64,000 nt of DNA, taken from NCBI GenBank assembly GCA_037954235.1, contig JBBMOA010000017.1, positions 23,900,527 through 23,964,526 of the forward strand, given 5' to 3'. Every line of letters begins with the position of its first letter. Positions within the stretch are counted from its first letter, which is position 1. Positions 1 to 12,700 of this stretch are shown here, piece after piece. The DNA comes from Aulostomus chinensis. Taxonomy: Eukaryota > Chordata > Actinopteri > Syngnathiformes > Aulostomidae. The position numbers and the translations under genes are program-made. The notes beneath the pieces were generated by a model. The model was given only the letters and a program-made list of their open reading frames with translations, did not search any database and was not told the DNA's origin.

Positions 1-400
1 CATTTACCCAGACTGTTTCCATGTTTATTACTCATACATTTGAGGTGCAGTCTTTGGCTATAACTTAGAACAGAGAGGAGGCTGTGGCTGCGGGAGAGAA
101 AACCTCACGCTCGCGGACCGATAATAGCGACACTTCTCAACTTAGAGTCGCGAGTTTTGTCTCTAGGCACTACTGTAAATCCCTAACGGCGTCTGAAAAG
201 TCATGAAACTTAGTGACAAAACTAACTGAAAACACTGGGTTGCAGAACCGCTCTAAGCGGAAATGCAAATCTGATTGGCTGGTAGGGTCATGTGGGGCGC
301 AGCGCAGGCTAGAAGCAGAGAAGCGCAGTGCCCAGAAAAAGGCGACCACACACATGCATGCACATAACTTTTCACCCATTTGCATTCGCTCACAAGGCAG
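1..400. other. Unassigned sequence, no gene supported
   Basis: I see no coding exon, RNA gene or clear transposon end here. A 158-codon frame on the - strand crosses 170-646, but it runs through the homopolymer tract at 541-573 and has the low-complexity composition expected of a chance frame. I therefore do not call it a gene. Confidence 0.5.
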
Positions 401-410
401 TGGGAGGATA

Positions 411-540
411 AATAATTTTCCAGGAAACATTAACCGTTTCCAGGACATTTGCCCTTTTTTCTCATTTTCCATATGTTTTCCATGACGGGAAAATTGGTCG
501 ATCATTTTCCAGGTTTTCCAGGACGCCTGGGAACCCTGTA
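411..540. repeat. Degenerate TTTTCCAGG-rich interspersed repeat
   Basis: The stretch repeats the words TTTTCCAGG, TTTCCAGGA and TTTTCCAT several times and closes with GGGAACCCTG. This combination resembles a dispersed repeat I have seen in fish genomic sequence, but I cannot name the family. No terminal repeats or target-site duplication are visible. The adjoining poly-C tract at 541-560 may be part of its boundary. Confidence 0.3.
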
Positions 541-573
541 CCCCCCCCCCCCTCCCCCGGGTTTTTTTTTTTC
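541..573. repeat. Poly-C / poly-T homopolymer tract
   Basis: About ten C residues, a T, a further C run, three G and then about eleven T follow one another. The C runs give the - strand closely spaced G runs, so that strand has quadruplex potential. Such tracts are also prone to length error in assemblies. Confidence 0.8.
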
Positions 574-1512
574 GGTCTGACTCGGATTCATTTATTCTGA
601 GTTCAGCTGCACTGTTTAATTTGTCTATTAGAAAGTTTTGGTGCACTCTAATTACTGAAGTGCATGAAGTCCTTCATTCCGTGGCTGCCTGCTTCTGTGA
701 CTGCACCCAACGTGCCTCCACACCACGAACATCTTGGGTGCCAGAATGAATGAATTTATTTCGCCCTTATATGCTGTGTTAACGCGGAAGTTCCCAAATT
801 AGGGGAAATAAAGAAAAAGACTGAAAAATAACGGGAAAAGTCCTCTTAAGATAAAATGCTGGTCCGAATGAGCCACAAAAAGCAGACGGTGCTGACATAC
901 AGGAAGAGCGGTGGCATCTACACGACATGAATGATCAGCCTCACCAATTCTCATCCTTCAGCAGGTTTACGTGATATTAGTCCGGCTGAAACTGGACTTT
1001 TAAAATACCTGAATCCATTTTATTTAGACTGAGAGGGTCCTAAGTTTGGCTACCACGCCCAGTGGATGCAGTAGGCACTTAATTCCTTAGATCAATTATT
1101 CCCTGGTTCTTGTATTCTGGGACGACAACAGTACTCAAATCAAATGGCCCAATCGAGCTCTAGCCTGATTGCACCTGAACATGGAAACCTACTGAGAGCA
1201 GCTCTGCTTCCCCTAAAAACAACACTTTCTGGATGAGAGGGCGTAGAATTACCTACTGTTCCTGTTGCGTTGTTCTGTGGATAATTCTGTGCTCCTTGAA
1301 CGCTGCTTGAGAAATACACCTCGTCGCATTGACTGACTAGTGAGTTGCTGAATGGGCTGAGGGGAGGTTAAGGTGTCAATCATTAAAATCCCTGGGTTGC
1401 ACTTCTAGCTTTGAGACATTAGTCACAGGTTATCCTCCAACCCCTCATGAAAGGTTAAAATATTGTCCCTGAAAATAAAAACAGCATTTCACTGCAGCTA
1501 TTTTAATCTGAT

Positions 1513-1515
<3 letters not shown>
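574..1515. other. Unassigned sequence, no gene supported
   Basis: Ordinary AT-leaning sequence with frequent stops in all frames. I see no splice-bounded coding frame, no tRNA-like boxes and no terminal inverted repeats. Confidence 0.5.

Positions 1516-1569
<54 letters not shown>
1516..1569. repeat. (CA)n microsatellite
   Basis: An uninterrupted run of about 27 CA dinucleotides. A perfect run of this length is expected to be polymorphic. The open frame read across it on the - strand (valine-cysteine repeat) is an artefact of the dinucleotide. Confidence 0.97.
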
Positions 1570-1571
<2 letters not shown>

Positions 1572-4391
1572 CCTCTCTTAAAACACCAATCATTTCTGTA
1601 GTCCAGTCGCACTAACTCCTTCCTCTTACCAGTCAACATATTTCACTTTTCCAATTTCATCCAGCACTCCACCCATCTGGTCTCAGACTTGTGGCTTGTG
1701 ATGGAAAAAAAAAAACATTTAGGGAAATAAATAGCCCCTTCTGTCCTCCTCCATTTCACCATCACCTCGGGAGATAAGATGACGGGAGCTGTTTTTTTCA
1801 TCTTCCGAGGTATGAAAATGAACGATGCTGGAGGATATGGAAGATTTGAAAGGTGTTGCAGACTACTGGCTCAGTAAACTAGATTCACCTGAGAAAACCT
1901 CATGGAAAATTCATATCTGGATAGTATCTTAACAAACATACCAAACTAATTTGCCGTGTTGCTTCTCAGTTTTAGGTTTTCTTGAGGCAAAGACAGTGAC
2001 ATGCTACAACAACAGGAAGTCATGGATGCTGGATCTTTCATGACAGAGCAGAGGATATAATAAAAAAAAACAATCAAACTCCCCTGCAACGGGGGAAAGT
2101 GATACCTTGTGTCTTACCTTCCTCCCACCCCTGCGGACTTCCTGCCCTCTTTCCGGTCCTCTCGCTCTTTTCCTCTCGGAGGTCCCCTGCTGACACGAGG
2201 CTCCATGAAAACTCTGGGATGCCATCCACCAGGTGCTGATCACACGTTCCACTACTGTAGCAGTGTGACTCTGGTGAAACAAGAGAAATTCATCCTGGGT
2301 CAAAACTCTTCAGGTGGCAGCAGTGGGACAAACAGTTCAACACGATCCTATACTGAGAAATGATGCACAAACTGAAGTGAACAAGAAGCCTACTAATCGG
2401 AGCCCACTGGGAGAGGAAGCTGATCACTGCTCAAATAACGCCGCACACGATGACTGCAAACTTATTTGAAATGTATTCAAAAGCGGCTTCTTCAGACTGA
2501 TTAGAAAATGAGAATAGTAATTATATGCATTGCCAGGGGGAATGAGGTGTTCAATTAAATAAACAGTGTTGCAGCAGACACCATTTTTGGCCTTTTTTTT
2601 TTTAAACTTTCGTTCACTTTTTAAACAAAAGAGGTTCAGACACAAAATCAAGTATACAAAATATAATTATGCAGCCTCCAGATTTGACAAAGGATCAGGC
2701 AGAAAAGGTAAAGAAAGGATCAGGGAGGGAAAATGTAATTCAATCTAGTTTTTGTTTTTATTCTACAGAAATGGGATGATTTCTTACACTTAATCATTGA
2801 AGAAACGGAGTTTAAAAGATTCATTTCTTTATGTTTTCATCTGTGAAATCTCTACTCTGCAGTCATGTGCGAGGAGATCCAAGTGTTTGTCCAGGGTGTC
2901 ACACTTTGTCCCTTTCACCTTCAAAAGGAAACTCAGACTGATAATCAAGCATTTTCCAGGTGGAAGGCCACAGTCCAAATGAACCCAGACGCGTCCGAAG
3001 GGAAGTGAGACCAACTCAAGTTTACATCACCTGTGCATTGTGAAAACAAACTGCTCCAAGGTCATCGCTGGAACGCGGCATTTTTGCTGCCCCTTCAGCT
3101 TAAGTGGACCACAAAGACAACTTTCAAATGTGAAGCAAAAATGTACAGGCTCCCCTTCCTGCCAGCCGCTTTTTGGGTCCACTTCAAGAGGACAGACTTT
3201 GATAAACTGAAGGAAGCCTTTATGTGAGCAACCCTTTCAAGTGGTACTTCACCCAGAAAGTGGATTTCAACTTTCAAGTCCTCAAAAAATGGTATCTTCC
3301 ACTCACAGGGATGTTTTTTTTTTTTTTTCACTGCTTCGTCACTCTTCTTTGTAGCTAGAGAATGCAGAAAGATTCATTCACAAGTGCAAGTTTGAAAGGC
3401 TAAACTGACCAAAACTCTTCATTAACAAATTGCAAAGCACATCGTCTGGTAGAATCCAGGCCTTCTTTAACCGGCTGTATGCCCGGTAATCCACAAACAC
3501 AGTGATTTGAGCATAAAACTATGATCTACAAGCCTTCCAGTTCGCAGAATATTCACAATAGTGCACCATTAGCCCCGTCCAGTCCGTCCTGAGTTATTGA
3601 CTAGTTTGACTCTTGGAATGTAAGAAAAAAACAGAAAAATTCCCCCCAAACTGCTGTGTCTCTCAACAATATCTTTCACCAAATCGCAGTGTAGTTGTAG
3701 TCTGATGGATGGGGAGAAATGCACAACCCCATCTCTTTGGTGTTGTGGTCAGTGAATAGGTTTGATACCCTGTAGACCTGGGTTCACGGCCAGGGTGAGG
3801 TCATGACCTCCAGCCTTCGCTGCAACACGCGTTCAGGCTGCTCTACATAATGTGATGTGATATTCATTCACCTTCCATCGCTCCGCCTCCGCTGAAACTG
3901 TCAGTGGCCCCTCCTCCCCTGCTCCATTTCCACAGGTGAGGGACTCATGAGTAACTACAGTCTGGACAAATGAGTGCATCATCATTAGTGGAAAGCTGGA
4001 GGGGAAAATGTGAATTCAATAGTGGAGATGATTGTCAGACTCGGAGAGTAGTGCCAAATGATGCTGGTGCTTGTTTCTACTGACCAACTCTACACTGGTC
4101 CTCGAGGCCCTTCCCTCCCACTTACTCAGGCCTCTTAGCGCTCAGAGTGTGCTTTTCCACTGGAAAGAGTGGAGGAGGGTTATACAAATGCCACGTAAAG
4201 AACTCGAATCTATGTTTGACATGTTCAGTCAAACACAGATTCAAGTGTAACACAAGTGAGGGTTTTACTGCCATAAAAAGAACACTCGCCCTAAAAATGT
4301 TCTGGGATAGAAAACCAAAGGCCTTTGAGGGGAAGAACTTTAATATTACAGCATCATCTCGCCGTGTCAGTCAGTAGGTTTCATTCACAAT
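1570..4391. other. Unassigned sequence, no gene supported
   Basis: Several 60-100-codon frames exist here on both strands, for example around 2004-2303 and 3033-3331. None carries a recognisable motif or a convincing acceptor/donor pair, and this length is expected by chance. Short poly-A/T runs occur near 1705, 2590 and 3314. Confidence 0.5.
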
Positions 4392-4565
4392 GTTCCTACA
4401 GAACACTGAGAACCTGCTCTGTTCCTACAGAACACTGAGAACCTGCTCTGTTCCTACAGAACACTGAGAACCTGCGCTGTTCCTACAGAACACTGAGAAC
4501 CTGCGCTGTTCCTACAGAACACTGAGAACCTGCGCTGTTCCTTCAGAACACAGAGAACTTGCTGA
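4392..4565. repeat. 29-bp tandem minisatellite, six units
   Basis: The unit starts GTTCCTACAGAACACTGAGA and is 29 bp long. Unit starts fall at 4392, 4421, 4450, 4479, 4508 and 4537. Units 1-2 end in CTGCTCT and units 3-5 in CTGCGCT, and the last unit is more diverged. The shared C-to-G variant in adjacent units shows expansion by local duplication. A period of 29 is not a multiple of three, so the array cannot be a conserved coding repeat. Confidence 0.95.
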
Positions 4566-4655
4566 ACTGTTGTACAGCAACCAAAATCATCAGTGCATTA
4601 AACAAAAAAGTCAATCATCATCACAGTCAAGCTCTTCTTAAACTCTACACATCAC

Positions 4656-4679
4656 CAGGCAAACAAATTTGCTTGCCTG
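4656..4679. repeat. 24-bp near-perfect palindrome
   Basis: The stretch starting CAGGCAAACAAATTTG and ending TTGCCTG equals its own reverse complement except for one mismatched pair. It lies about 90 bp after the minisatellite. It could form a small cruciform or be a dimer binding site, or it could be chance. Confidence 0.6.
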
Positions 4680-7600
4680 AAAGTCCTGACAAGTCACCAC
4701 ATTTAACGCGTATATTATTCATCTGTGCACGACCATGTGTAATGGCGTGATTTGATCCAGTGATTTTGTGTCCCACAAAAGTCTTGGGAAGGGGCGAGAG
4801 CAGCATTTCAAACAGCGAGACCGTCACGAATCAGCTTATGAAACAATGTGGGTTCAGTGATGCAACTAGCAATAAACATGACCAGCGCCCTTCCAATATC
4901 CTTTTTCTATTTTGTAGCACCATATAAAAAGCGAAGCTCACATAGGATAAGGACTGAAATGAAACATGTTGCCAGGAAAGCTCATTTCACTTAAACTTGA
5001 GGTGCACTTGAAGAGCACAGATCTCCATCAAGGTCCATCTTCCTCAGAAATGGGGGGAAACCATGTGGAAACAGGAGTCAGTGATACATTTATGACTAAT
5101 AGCATGATTTGATTGACACACCAGAGGTTTGAGTGTACCGCGTTGTATATCAGAACCGCAGTAGTGTGTGTGTACGCACAAAAGACCAGTTTTATCCATG
5201 AGGTGATCATGCGAGGCCGTGTTTACGCAATGACTGTTTCCGCCCTGAGCTGATGCACGCTCCCTCCCCTCTGCTGCAACAAACATGATGTACTTCAGTG
5301 TGTAAATTAGCCCCACACTGGCTAAATAGACATAAAATGTCTGTTAAGCGTTTGGTCAGTCTAACTGAAGCTTCTACTGCAGTTGGAGGTTGCCATGGTG
5401 ACGCTAACTGCCTAGATTCAGCTGAGAGACGCCCGTCAAACATATCATCCAACCATCACAACTGATATCAGTGATATAAATGGTTTGTTGTTGTGTTGCA
5501 ACACAGTAAGCAGCCTACCTGATTAGTTAGGCCTGATCGGACTAAATAGCCAGTTTATATTCACTTCCTCAGCAGACAACGACAACAGCAGCAAATGTAT
5601 TTTAATAGGCTAATTAAAAAGCGAAGATGTGGACAGCAATTTGGAGGTCTAGAAACCAAGCCAGTGTAATCGCCTGCCTTTAATGAGCAATAATGTTCAG
5701 GGATGCACTTCTGGCAGACTTATGGTGACGAGATTAACAGGCCGCTGTCTGATCATTAATAAAAGGCTTATCAGATCAACATAGTGGGGGAGCAACAGCC
5801 TTGGTGGGCACCACAAGTGTCACAAGAGACTTTTTCATTGTTGGTCAGACTGTCACACCATTTTAAACCTCCCCTTGCTGTGTGCATCTCGAAGAATCCA
5901 GAAGCTATTTCATGTATTGATTTTAGGGCAAGAGCACTAACTTCTTTCAATAAAAGTTTTGTTTTTAATTCTTAGTCTATAAACTCCTCGTTCTTTTCTT
6001 CTTGCTGTAAAGCTTGCATTATCTGAGCTCAAGCAGTGCTGTCTTACAGAGTCATGGAGGGCTTTTGTGGGGTTTTTTTTGTTTTCCTTGTGCTTGACTT
6101 TCAGGATGTACACTGCTGACACCAGAGAAGTTCAAGTCTGGAGATGGATGATTTGGGCTGGCCTTCTGTACTGTTTGGAGAGTAATACTTCACAAACATA
6201 ACATAAACATTATAAACTCAGCCAATTACAGTTGGTGGACAACTTGTTGACAAGTTGATATAGTTGGAAACAATGCTGAGGAACTCCTCGCAACTTTTCT
6301 GTGAACACCTTTTTCCTAACCTTTTAATGGAGCAGAATGTATCGAAAAATATACGGCCCAACTTCCTTCTAAACATCTCACCTGTGTGTTGGTGCTCCTA
6401 AACATGCTGTTCCACTCGATTCGTGAAACAGTGTTTTATTGTCTGTTCAATAATCCAGTACCACTCTGCTTAAATATACATGAACAAACCGCTTCAACGC
6501 AACACTGAATAAATTCTATAGGTCTAGACTGTATTAACACCATTCTTCAAAATTATGTTCCCTTATTTGCTTTTTGATGGTGGTGGCAGCGAGCGCCGTC
6601 TACACGTCTCAAGAGTGTTTTTGGGTAATGCACATTAAGAATTCACTTTAAGCCCACCACTAAACATGTTTAACCTACGTACTAAACAGAGCTACACATC
6701 CAGAAACGCAGCTTTCTCTGAGGGGACAGACGCGGGTACCGTAGCCTCAAACTTAGAGCTGCGTGGTTGATCAGATTTTGATCTTCATCGTGATTTGTGC
6801 CTCCCACAATTAAATCAAAACGAGCAGGCACCACTGACATTTGAAACGCGTGCCCCGCCCACTGAGCGCCAAACCGCTGTCAACGTTCGCTGCAGTTACG
6901 CTGCGGAAACAGCAGTTGGGGACATGCCGCCATATTAGGTCTTGCAACTCACTCACAGAAACCCTCAGTCAACAGCTGTCGTTTTAGCTCATCACATTCT
7001 AAAGGTAAGGGCATGTCAACGGGTTTTAGTCACCAACAGAGGGCGCTGTGGCTCAGGAAAACTAAAAGCTACTTTAACCAGGAAGTGATTTTCAAAACTT
7101 CACGAACACACACGCACACACACTGGACTGAAATACTTTGAAGGTGTTTCACCTAATGAGGTGGGACCAAGGCTGTATTACTCTGCCTTTAAATTACCTG
7201 GCTCTCTACTTGTACAAGTAGTAGCCTGTACAGAGGAATCATCAGTGCTCTTGCTCCTAACCACTAGTAATGGTTTCCATGCATGCATAAGACTTCGGTT
7301 AAAAAAAAAACAAACACATAAACTTTGCTTCCTGTCACTACAAGTGACCTTGAGCTCTGATGAGATGTGGAGAAATGAGAGACGTTGCGGTGAAAGCTGA
7401 TTTCTTTTCCTTCATTAACAGTCTGTAGCCAGGGTGGGATGAGGCTGTACGATAACCGCACCCTTTACAGCTGCAGACGGCACACGTCTGACTCCTAGAA
7501 ATGCAGCTGTCTCACTGATATGAATGAGACGCACTCAATCTACGTCTGCAGCGATCCCACCGTTCAGACCAGAGAGCCATCAATAACTTCTGGTATCGTT

Positions 7601-9435
7601 GGGACTTTTAATAAAAATGGACATGCAGCTTCTTGTTGGGTTTTTGAAAGTAAACACAATCGTGGTTGAGAATATTTAAGGGTTCCGTACGAATACAACA
7701 AAGTTTCTGAGCTGCCTCTTCACATTTTTCCACCCTCAGTGGAAAATCATACCAGTTTCCAAGCATGCAGAAAGGCACTTGGCAGAATGACGAGCTGAGC
7801 ATGGCGGTGTGCTGCCAAATGGGGATGAGAGATATGATTCAACTGCGGTGAGCAAGATCTGGCTCCGTCATCCAGTGGCGCCCACCCTCTGCATGTGCTA
7901 AGTGACTAAGAGCTAAGTACTTGCCAAATGACCCGGGACACAGCTTTTAAGGTCCATTCATTCAAAATCACACACTGGGTTTTATTTTTTGCTAGCTTTT
8001 TTTTTTTTTTTTGGCAAAAAGCCTCAGATTCTCTAAAAAAAAAAACTAATATTCTAGCTGAGCAACATTTATAGTTTGATGACTGCACTGAACCAAAGCA
8101 ACAACAGGAGATGTGTAGAAATGATAGCTACCATTAAACCTTTCCCCGTGTGGTGAGCCTTCCTCCAAGTGTCTGCCAAAAATAATCCTGGGTTGCTCCC
8201 TAATATTTTGGCAGAGCAGCATTAATTACAGGCAAGTAATTTTTTTTGTTTTTGGATTTGATCCGTCTCCAAACACGAGGTAATTATTCGAGGTTATCTC
8301 ACAAAAAAACATGTGAAATAACCTGATGAATACAACAGTGCATGAAAATGGCACATAATGATTTAGATTTACGTGTCGGCACCACAGAGACGATCCGATG
8401 TTAGAATTCATGTGCTGGACACACAGGTGTCCTGGTCTGATGCCGTGTGACAGGTGATGGTTACTGATGTTAAATGAGGCTGTGCCACGGGGCAGGTTGG
8501 AGTGGCGTTCCAACAACCAGTGAGACATCCACCCTGCCATTCTCACCTCACATTACACGGGTGGTTTTTTTTGTTTTGTTTAGTGAAAGAACAGCATGTC
8601 GTCAAGAAGTGGTTTGTGAGTGAGAAACGATAACATTAATCTTTCTTAACTACAGAAACACATGAAATGCCTCCCACAGCATTAGCTTGAGGATCCTGAT
8701 TGACGACTGGTGTTACGTCTGTGGTGCTGCTAGCACATAATCACGTCGGGTAATGCTGCTCAGCACCACATATTCAACTGTTGTATAAATGTGTAAAGGC
8801 CCTCTCATGTGTAATACAGCTTTATGTAAATCAAAGGCCTATTGAGTGTTGAGTTAAAATCATTTGAATAACGAGGGCAAAAGCTTCAATGATTTTGAGG
8901 CTGGGTAATTTCAAAACTCTAATATTCATAGATGATGTCAGCCTTTCAGACCCGACAATTCTCTATCTGAAGGCAGATATTATGAGGCGAGAGCTCAGTT
9001 ATATCCGTTCACCATTTTTTTGGGCTGTTACAGTTTAAATTCTTACGGTCCAACATGTTTTTACAAGGTCAGCAACCATCAGGAAAAAAAGTGGGGATAG
9101 AAGAATTCACATTTAGGTCATGCGCACTTAGTGCATGTCTTTGACAGGCATTTATAGATAATTCAATAACAATGACTTGCTTGTGACGAAAATGGCACTG
9201 ATTCAAAACATCACGTAATCCAATAATTCAGCTTCTTCTAAGCAACTGAGCTGAAATCAAAGCCCAATCAGCATTATTTCTACCACCTCATCTACACTCC
9301 ATTACTTCTGCAACCTCACTGGAATGTAATTGAACCGTCACCATAACCCAACACATAATAACTACAATCAAGGAACCACGGAATGCAAGTTAGAATCAGA
9401 CTTTTGTTGCTTTTACTGGGATGTGTTGGGCTGCA
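4680..9435. other. Unassigned sequence, no gene supported
   Basis: No coding exon or RNA gene can be supported. Chance-length open frames occur at 5044-5452, 7161-7461 and 8226-8546. Homopolymer A/T runs lie near 8000-8045. The word GAGGGCGCTGTGG near 7042 is common in fish repeats, but its surroundings do not form a recognisable element. Confidence 0.5.
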
Positions 9436-9749
9436 TTCAGACCAAGTGCAGCGGGGGTGTAGAAGGTGACGGTGCAGTGATAGCCACCTAGAAGTAGTTC
9501 ACCAGCTGCTGTTAAACACTGATGCAATGCTCTCTGTTGCAAGGGAAATAGCAGAACGCTATGGGGGTCTCCGGGGCCGGTTAATGCAGCTAACACGATT
9601 GGCAGGTGCAGTGACACGTCAGGTTGTGTTTGTCTCAAATTTGGTTCTGGATCGACTTTTCTGGGGCCCCAACCCCTGCAGCTAAAATGCTCCATCCTTA
9701 TCAAATTCAATGAGAACTTGTATCTTGGCCTCGTCTCACTTGGTCTGAA
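9436..9749. mobile_element. Possible MITE-like segment with 12-bp inverted ends
   Basis: TTCAGACCAAGT at 9436-9447 is matched exactly by its reverse complement ACTTGGTCTGAA at 9738-9749, and looser complementarity continues beyond. The roughly 314-bp span would suit a non-autonomous DNA element. I see no clean target-site duplication. A 121-codon - strand frame across it has no recognisable motif. Chance pairing is a fair alternative. Confidence 0.25.
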
Positions 9750-12700
9750 CCAAGCTCTCACTCAAAACCTGTTCTTACAGGCTACTGTAAGAGGCATTCA
9801 GCAACACAGGCTTAATAAAGGCAACTTATGAACACTGAGGCTGAGAGATGAACACATTATAGTTACGACCGCGACCCAGAGTTGTTCTGCAGCTTGGATG
9901 AGAAACTTGGTTTAGTGAAACGATACATCATTGATGGGGAAAATATCAATTAGTCACAGCAAGATGGAGACCACTGGGAAAATACAGCCCTTCTCCTGAT
10001 GTTAATAAAAGCAACTGTAGCGAACTCGGCTACTGGTCCGATTTCACGATGAGCATCTGGAGGTTCTGGACAAGAAATGAAGGCAATTCATAAAGAAATG
10101 AAGGCCAATCAGACCCAGTAAGTTTGACCCAACCATCGCTGAAGGAGAAGTTGGTGTGTGAAAGAAAGTGGACTGGTGACAGTGGAGGTTTGCGATGTTA
10201 GCTCAGGATCGGTATTGATTCTGTGAATACGAAGCACAGCTTGATGGATTATTCATATGTGCCCGTCTTATACGCGCAGCTGAGGTTGTTCCTTTGTGTC
10301 TGGTGCTACTTTTATAACATAACTTGACTTATCCACTGTAAACAAAGTCAGTAGGCGGGGTTCATGTAATGAATCTGCCAGGGTTTTTCATCCTGAATAA
10401 ATTCAATGTAAAAACACCGGTGAAATCGTTAATTAAGCAGAGCGTTTCCAGGTTTGCCGCTGGTTCCGACTTTGTTAACAAGGGTGTAAGATTGGTTAAT
10501 GAGCCTTTCCCGACACTGACCCTGACCTCATTCATCAACACAGCAGAGATTGATGTGTCGTGTTACACAGCCCAAGGTCGTTCTGATGCCAGCACACTGT
10601 GGCCATCTTAATTTTGTGTACAAATGAACTCGTCAATTCCCAGTAGCGCACAACTGTGTGATTACATGTTTAAAAAATGAGATGCTGAATATTCTACAGA
10701 AGCACTTTTGGCATCACATAAATTGCATTTAACGATGTATGTCTCTTTGTAGATCCAGAGTAAGGAAAGCACTGACAAATCTCCCCATGAAACGTTTTAC
10801 CTGACATGATGAATATGTTTATTTCCTGATTACAATGAGATTGTGTCAAGCTGAGCATATTTACATATCCATTTGCATTTTTTATAGCCTTGGTATTCGA
10901 CGGTAATGCATTTCTTCTAGAGCTGGAATGATGCAGAAGATACATACCGATCAGACGAGTAGCTTTTGACAGGGAGGAATGAAACATGTCGAAAGGAAAT
11001 GCTTGAACTACAAAGAAGGCAAGACTTTTTATGGCCATTCTTACAGTGTCTGTGTGCTCAAAGATCTGATTTCTCTTGTGCCACATCATACCACAATAAG
11101 AAAAGAAAATCAGACCTGACACAAAAAAAATTGAGAGGTGCAGCACAGTGAGGATTGTGTCTCATACGACACATCTAGTGTGGCCGCTCCAGGTAATTGC
11201 GATGATTATTGATCGCAACAACGACTGTCACGCTCACGTAAGGACCTGGTGTTTTAACCTTTACTAAAAGAACTACTAAATTTCTCCTTTGCTAAAATGC
11301 TCCATCGCAGGCCCAGGTTCAGAGTACTGTACTTCTCATCGTGACGATGCCCAGCCTCATGTGGCTCGGTCACTGCTTCTTAAGCGGACACTCTGGACTA
11401 TTAAGTATATTGGCGTGCTCTTGTGCCTGGGAACATCTGGTATTTCCACCCAGTTCTTCTGGAGGAAAGCTTTGGCCCCCTTGTCTCTCATTTGCTGTTA
11501 GTCTGGTAGAAATATGTCAAAATGTTTAGAAACCATGTCATGTCTATCTACTTGTGCAGTATATTGTAAAAAAAACAGAAATCTTACTTCACTTTTATGG
11601 ACAAACGCGGATTGAATGAGTACATTTGTGGTTGATTACTCAGCTTCAGCCAATCAGAGTTTGATTTGAATCAGTTCTACTCTCCTCTAATCAGAGGTCC
11701 CATTTGTCCTGGTTAGAGATTGTTTTGAATGTGATCAACTGGCATCTGTAGACTGACAGCAAGTGAAAAGAAGATATCATTAAGTTAGTTTGAAAGGTCG
11801 GTTCATTGACATTTTTGGGCTCAACAGAGTGGGATGGTTTCTGACTGTATATCCGATGGAATCAAAGTCAAATGTCAGCCTTCCTATTCTCTGCGAACTC
11901 TTCTACTTATTGCATCTACCCTTTAAAACTACAAAGACAGCCTGCCGAAAGGAGGTCAAAAGAAATTCCTCTCAGCTGGTCCTGTAAGGCCTTGAAGATA
12001 TTGGAGAGACTACAGACAATACCAAAAACCATAATAAGCATTTGGCCTTACAGTATGTTCCAAATCCCTGCAACAGCCAACAAGAACCCAGAGCCACAAT
12101 TATCTGTCTGGTCACTGAATGTCCCTGGAAGACAGATGTCAGGACGGCATCTTTCCCGATTTCTCCTCAACAACTAAAGAAGCGTCTGTGTGCCTTCATG
12201 ATATCCTCCGCGGTGTATTGATCAGTCATTTACTTCAAATGTTTGCTGTTTGTCTTGTTCTCATTCACAGCTAAATTAAAAGTCGCAGTCAGACAATCTT
12301 TTGAGTAAAAAAAAAAGAATGTTATTTTAGTGTTATTAATGTTATGGATGATAAACACACTAAAAACAAATATACATTTGCTATGTTTGATGCATTTTAT
12401 GTAGTGCTAATCTATTAGAATTTTAATCTCCTGTGGGTATCTGATGCTGTACTGAACTATAGCTTATGCCTCATCTTGGAAACCATCCTTCCTGACACCT
12501 CCTGTAGAAATATTACAACATAATACACTCTTAAAGCTATATTGTGCTGCACTGCGTGATAGGCTTCCCTGTAGCTCACTCTGTTGTCATTGCTGCAGCT
12601 GTAAAAATGATGGAAACAAAGTGTTGAGCGTCGCACAACTCCTTTGAAATGATTCACTTTGTTTTCCGAGATTTGATGCATTTAATCTGAGAATATTTTG

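Noticed and set aside
170..646. 158-codon - strand open frame at the left edge
   Set aside because: Runs through a poly-C/poly-T tract and a dispersed repeat; composition is low-complexity with no recognisable domain.
4392..4565. CRISPR-like array
   Set aside because: Units are contiguous 29-bp tandem copies with no spacers, in vertebrate DNA.
10694..11146. 150-codon - strand open frame
   Set aside because: No motif, no splice evidence, and several frames of this length are expected by chance in 64 kb read in six frames.
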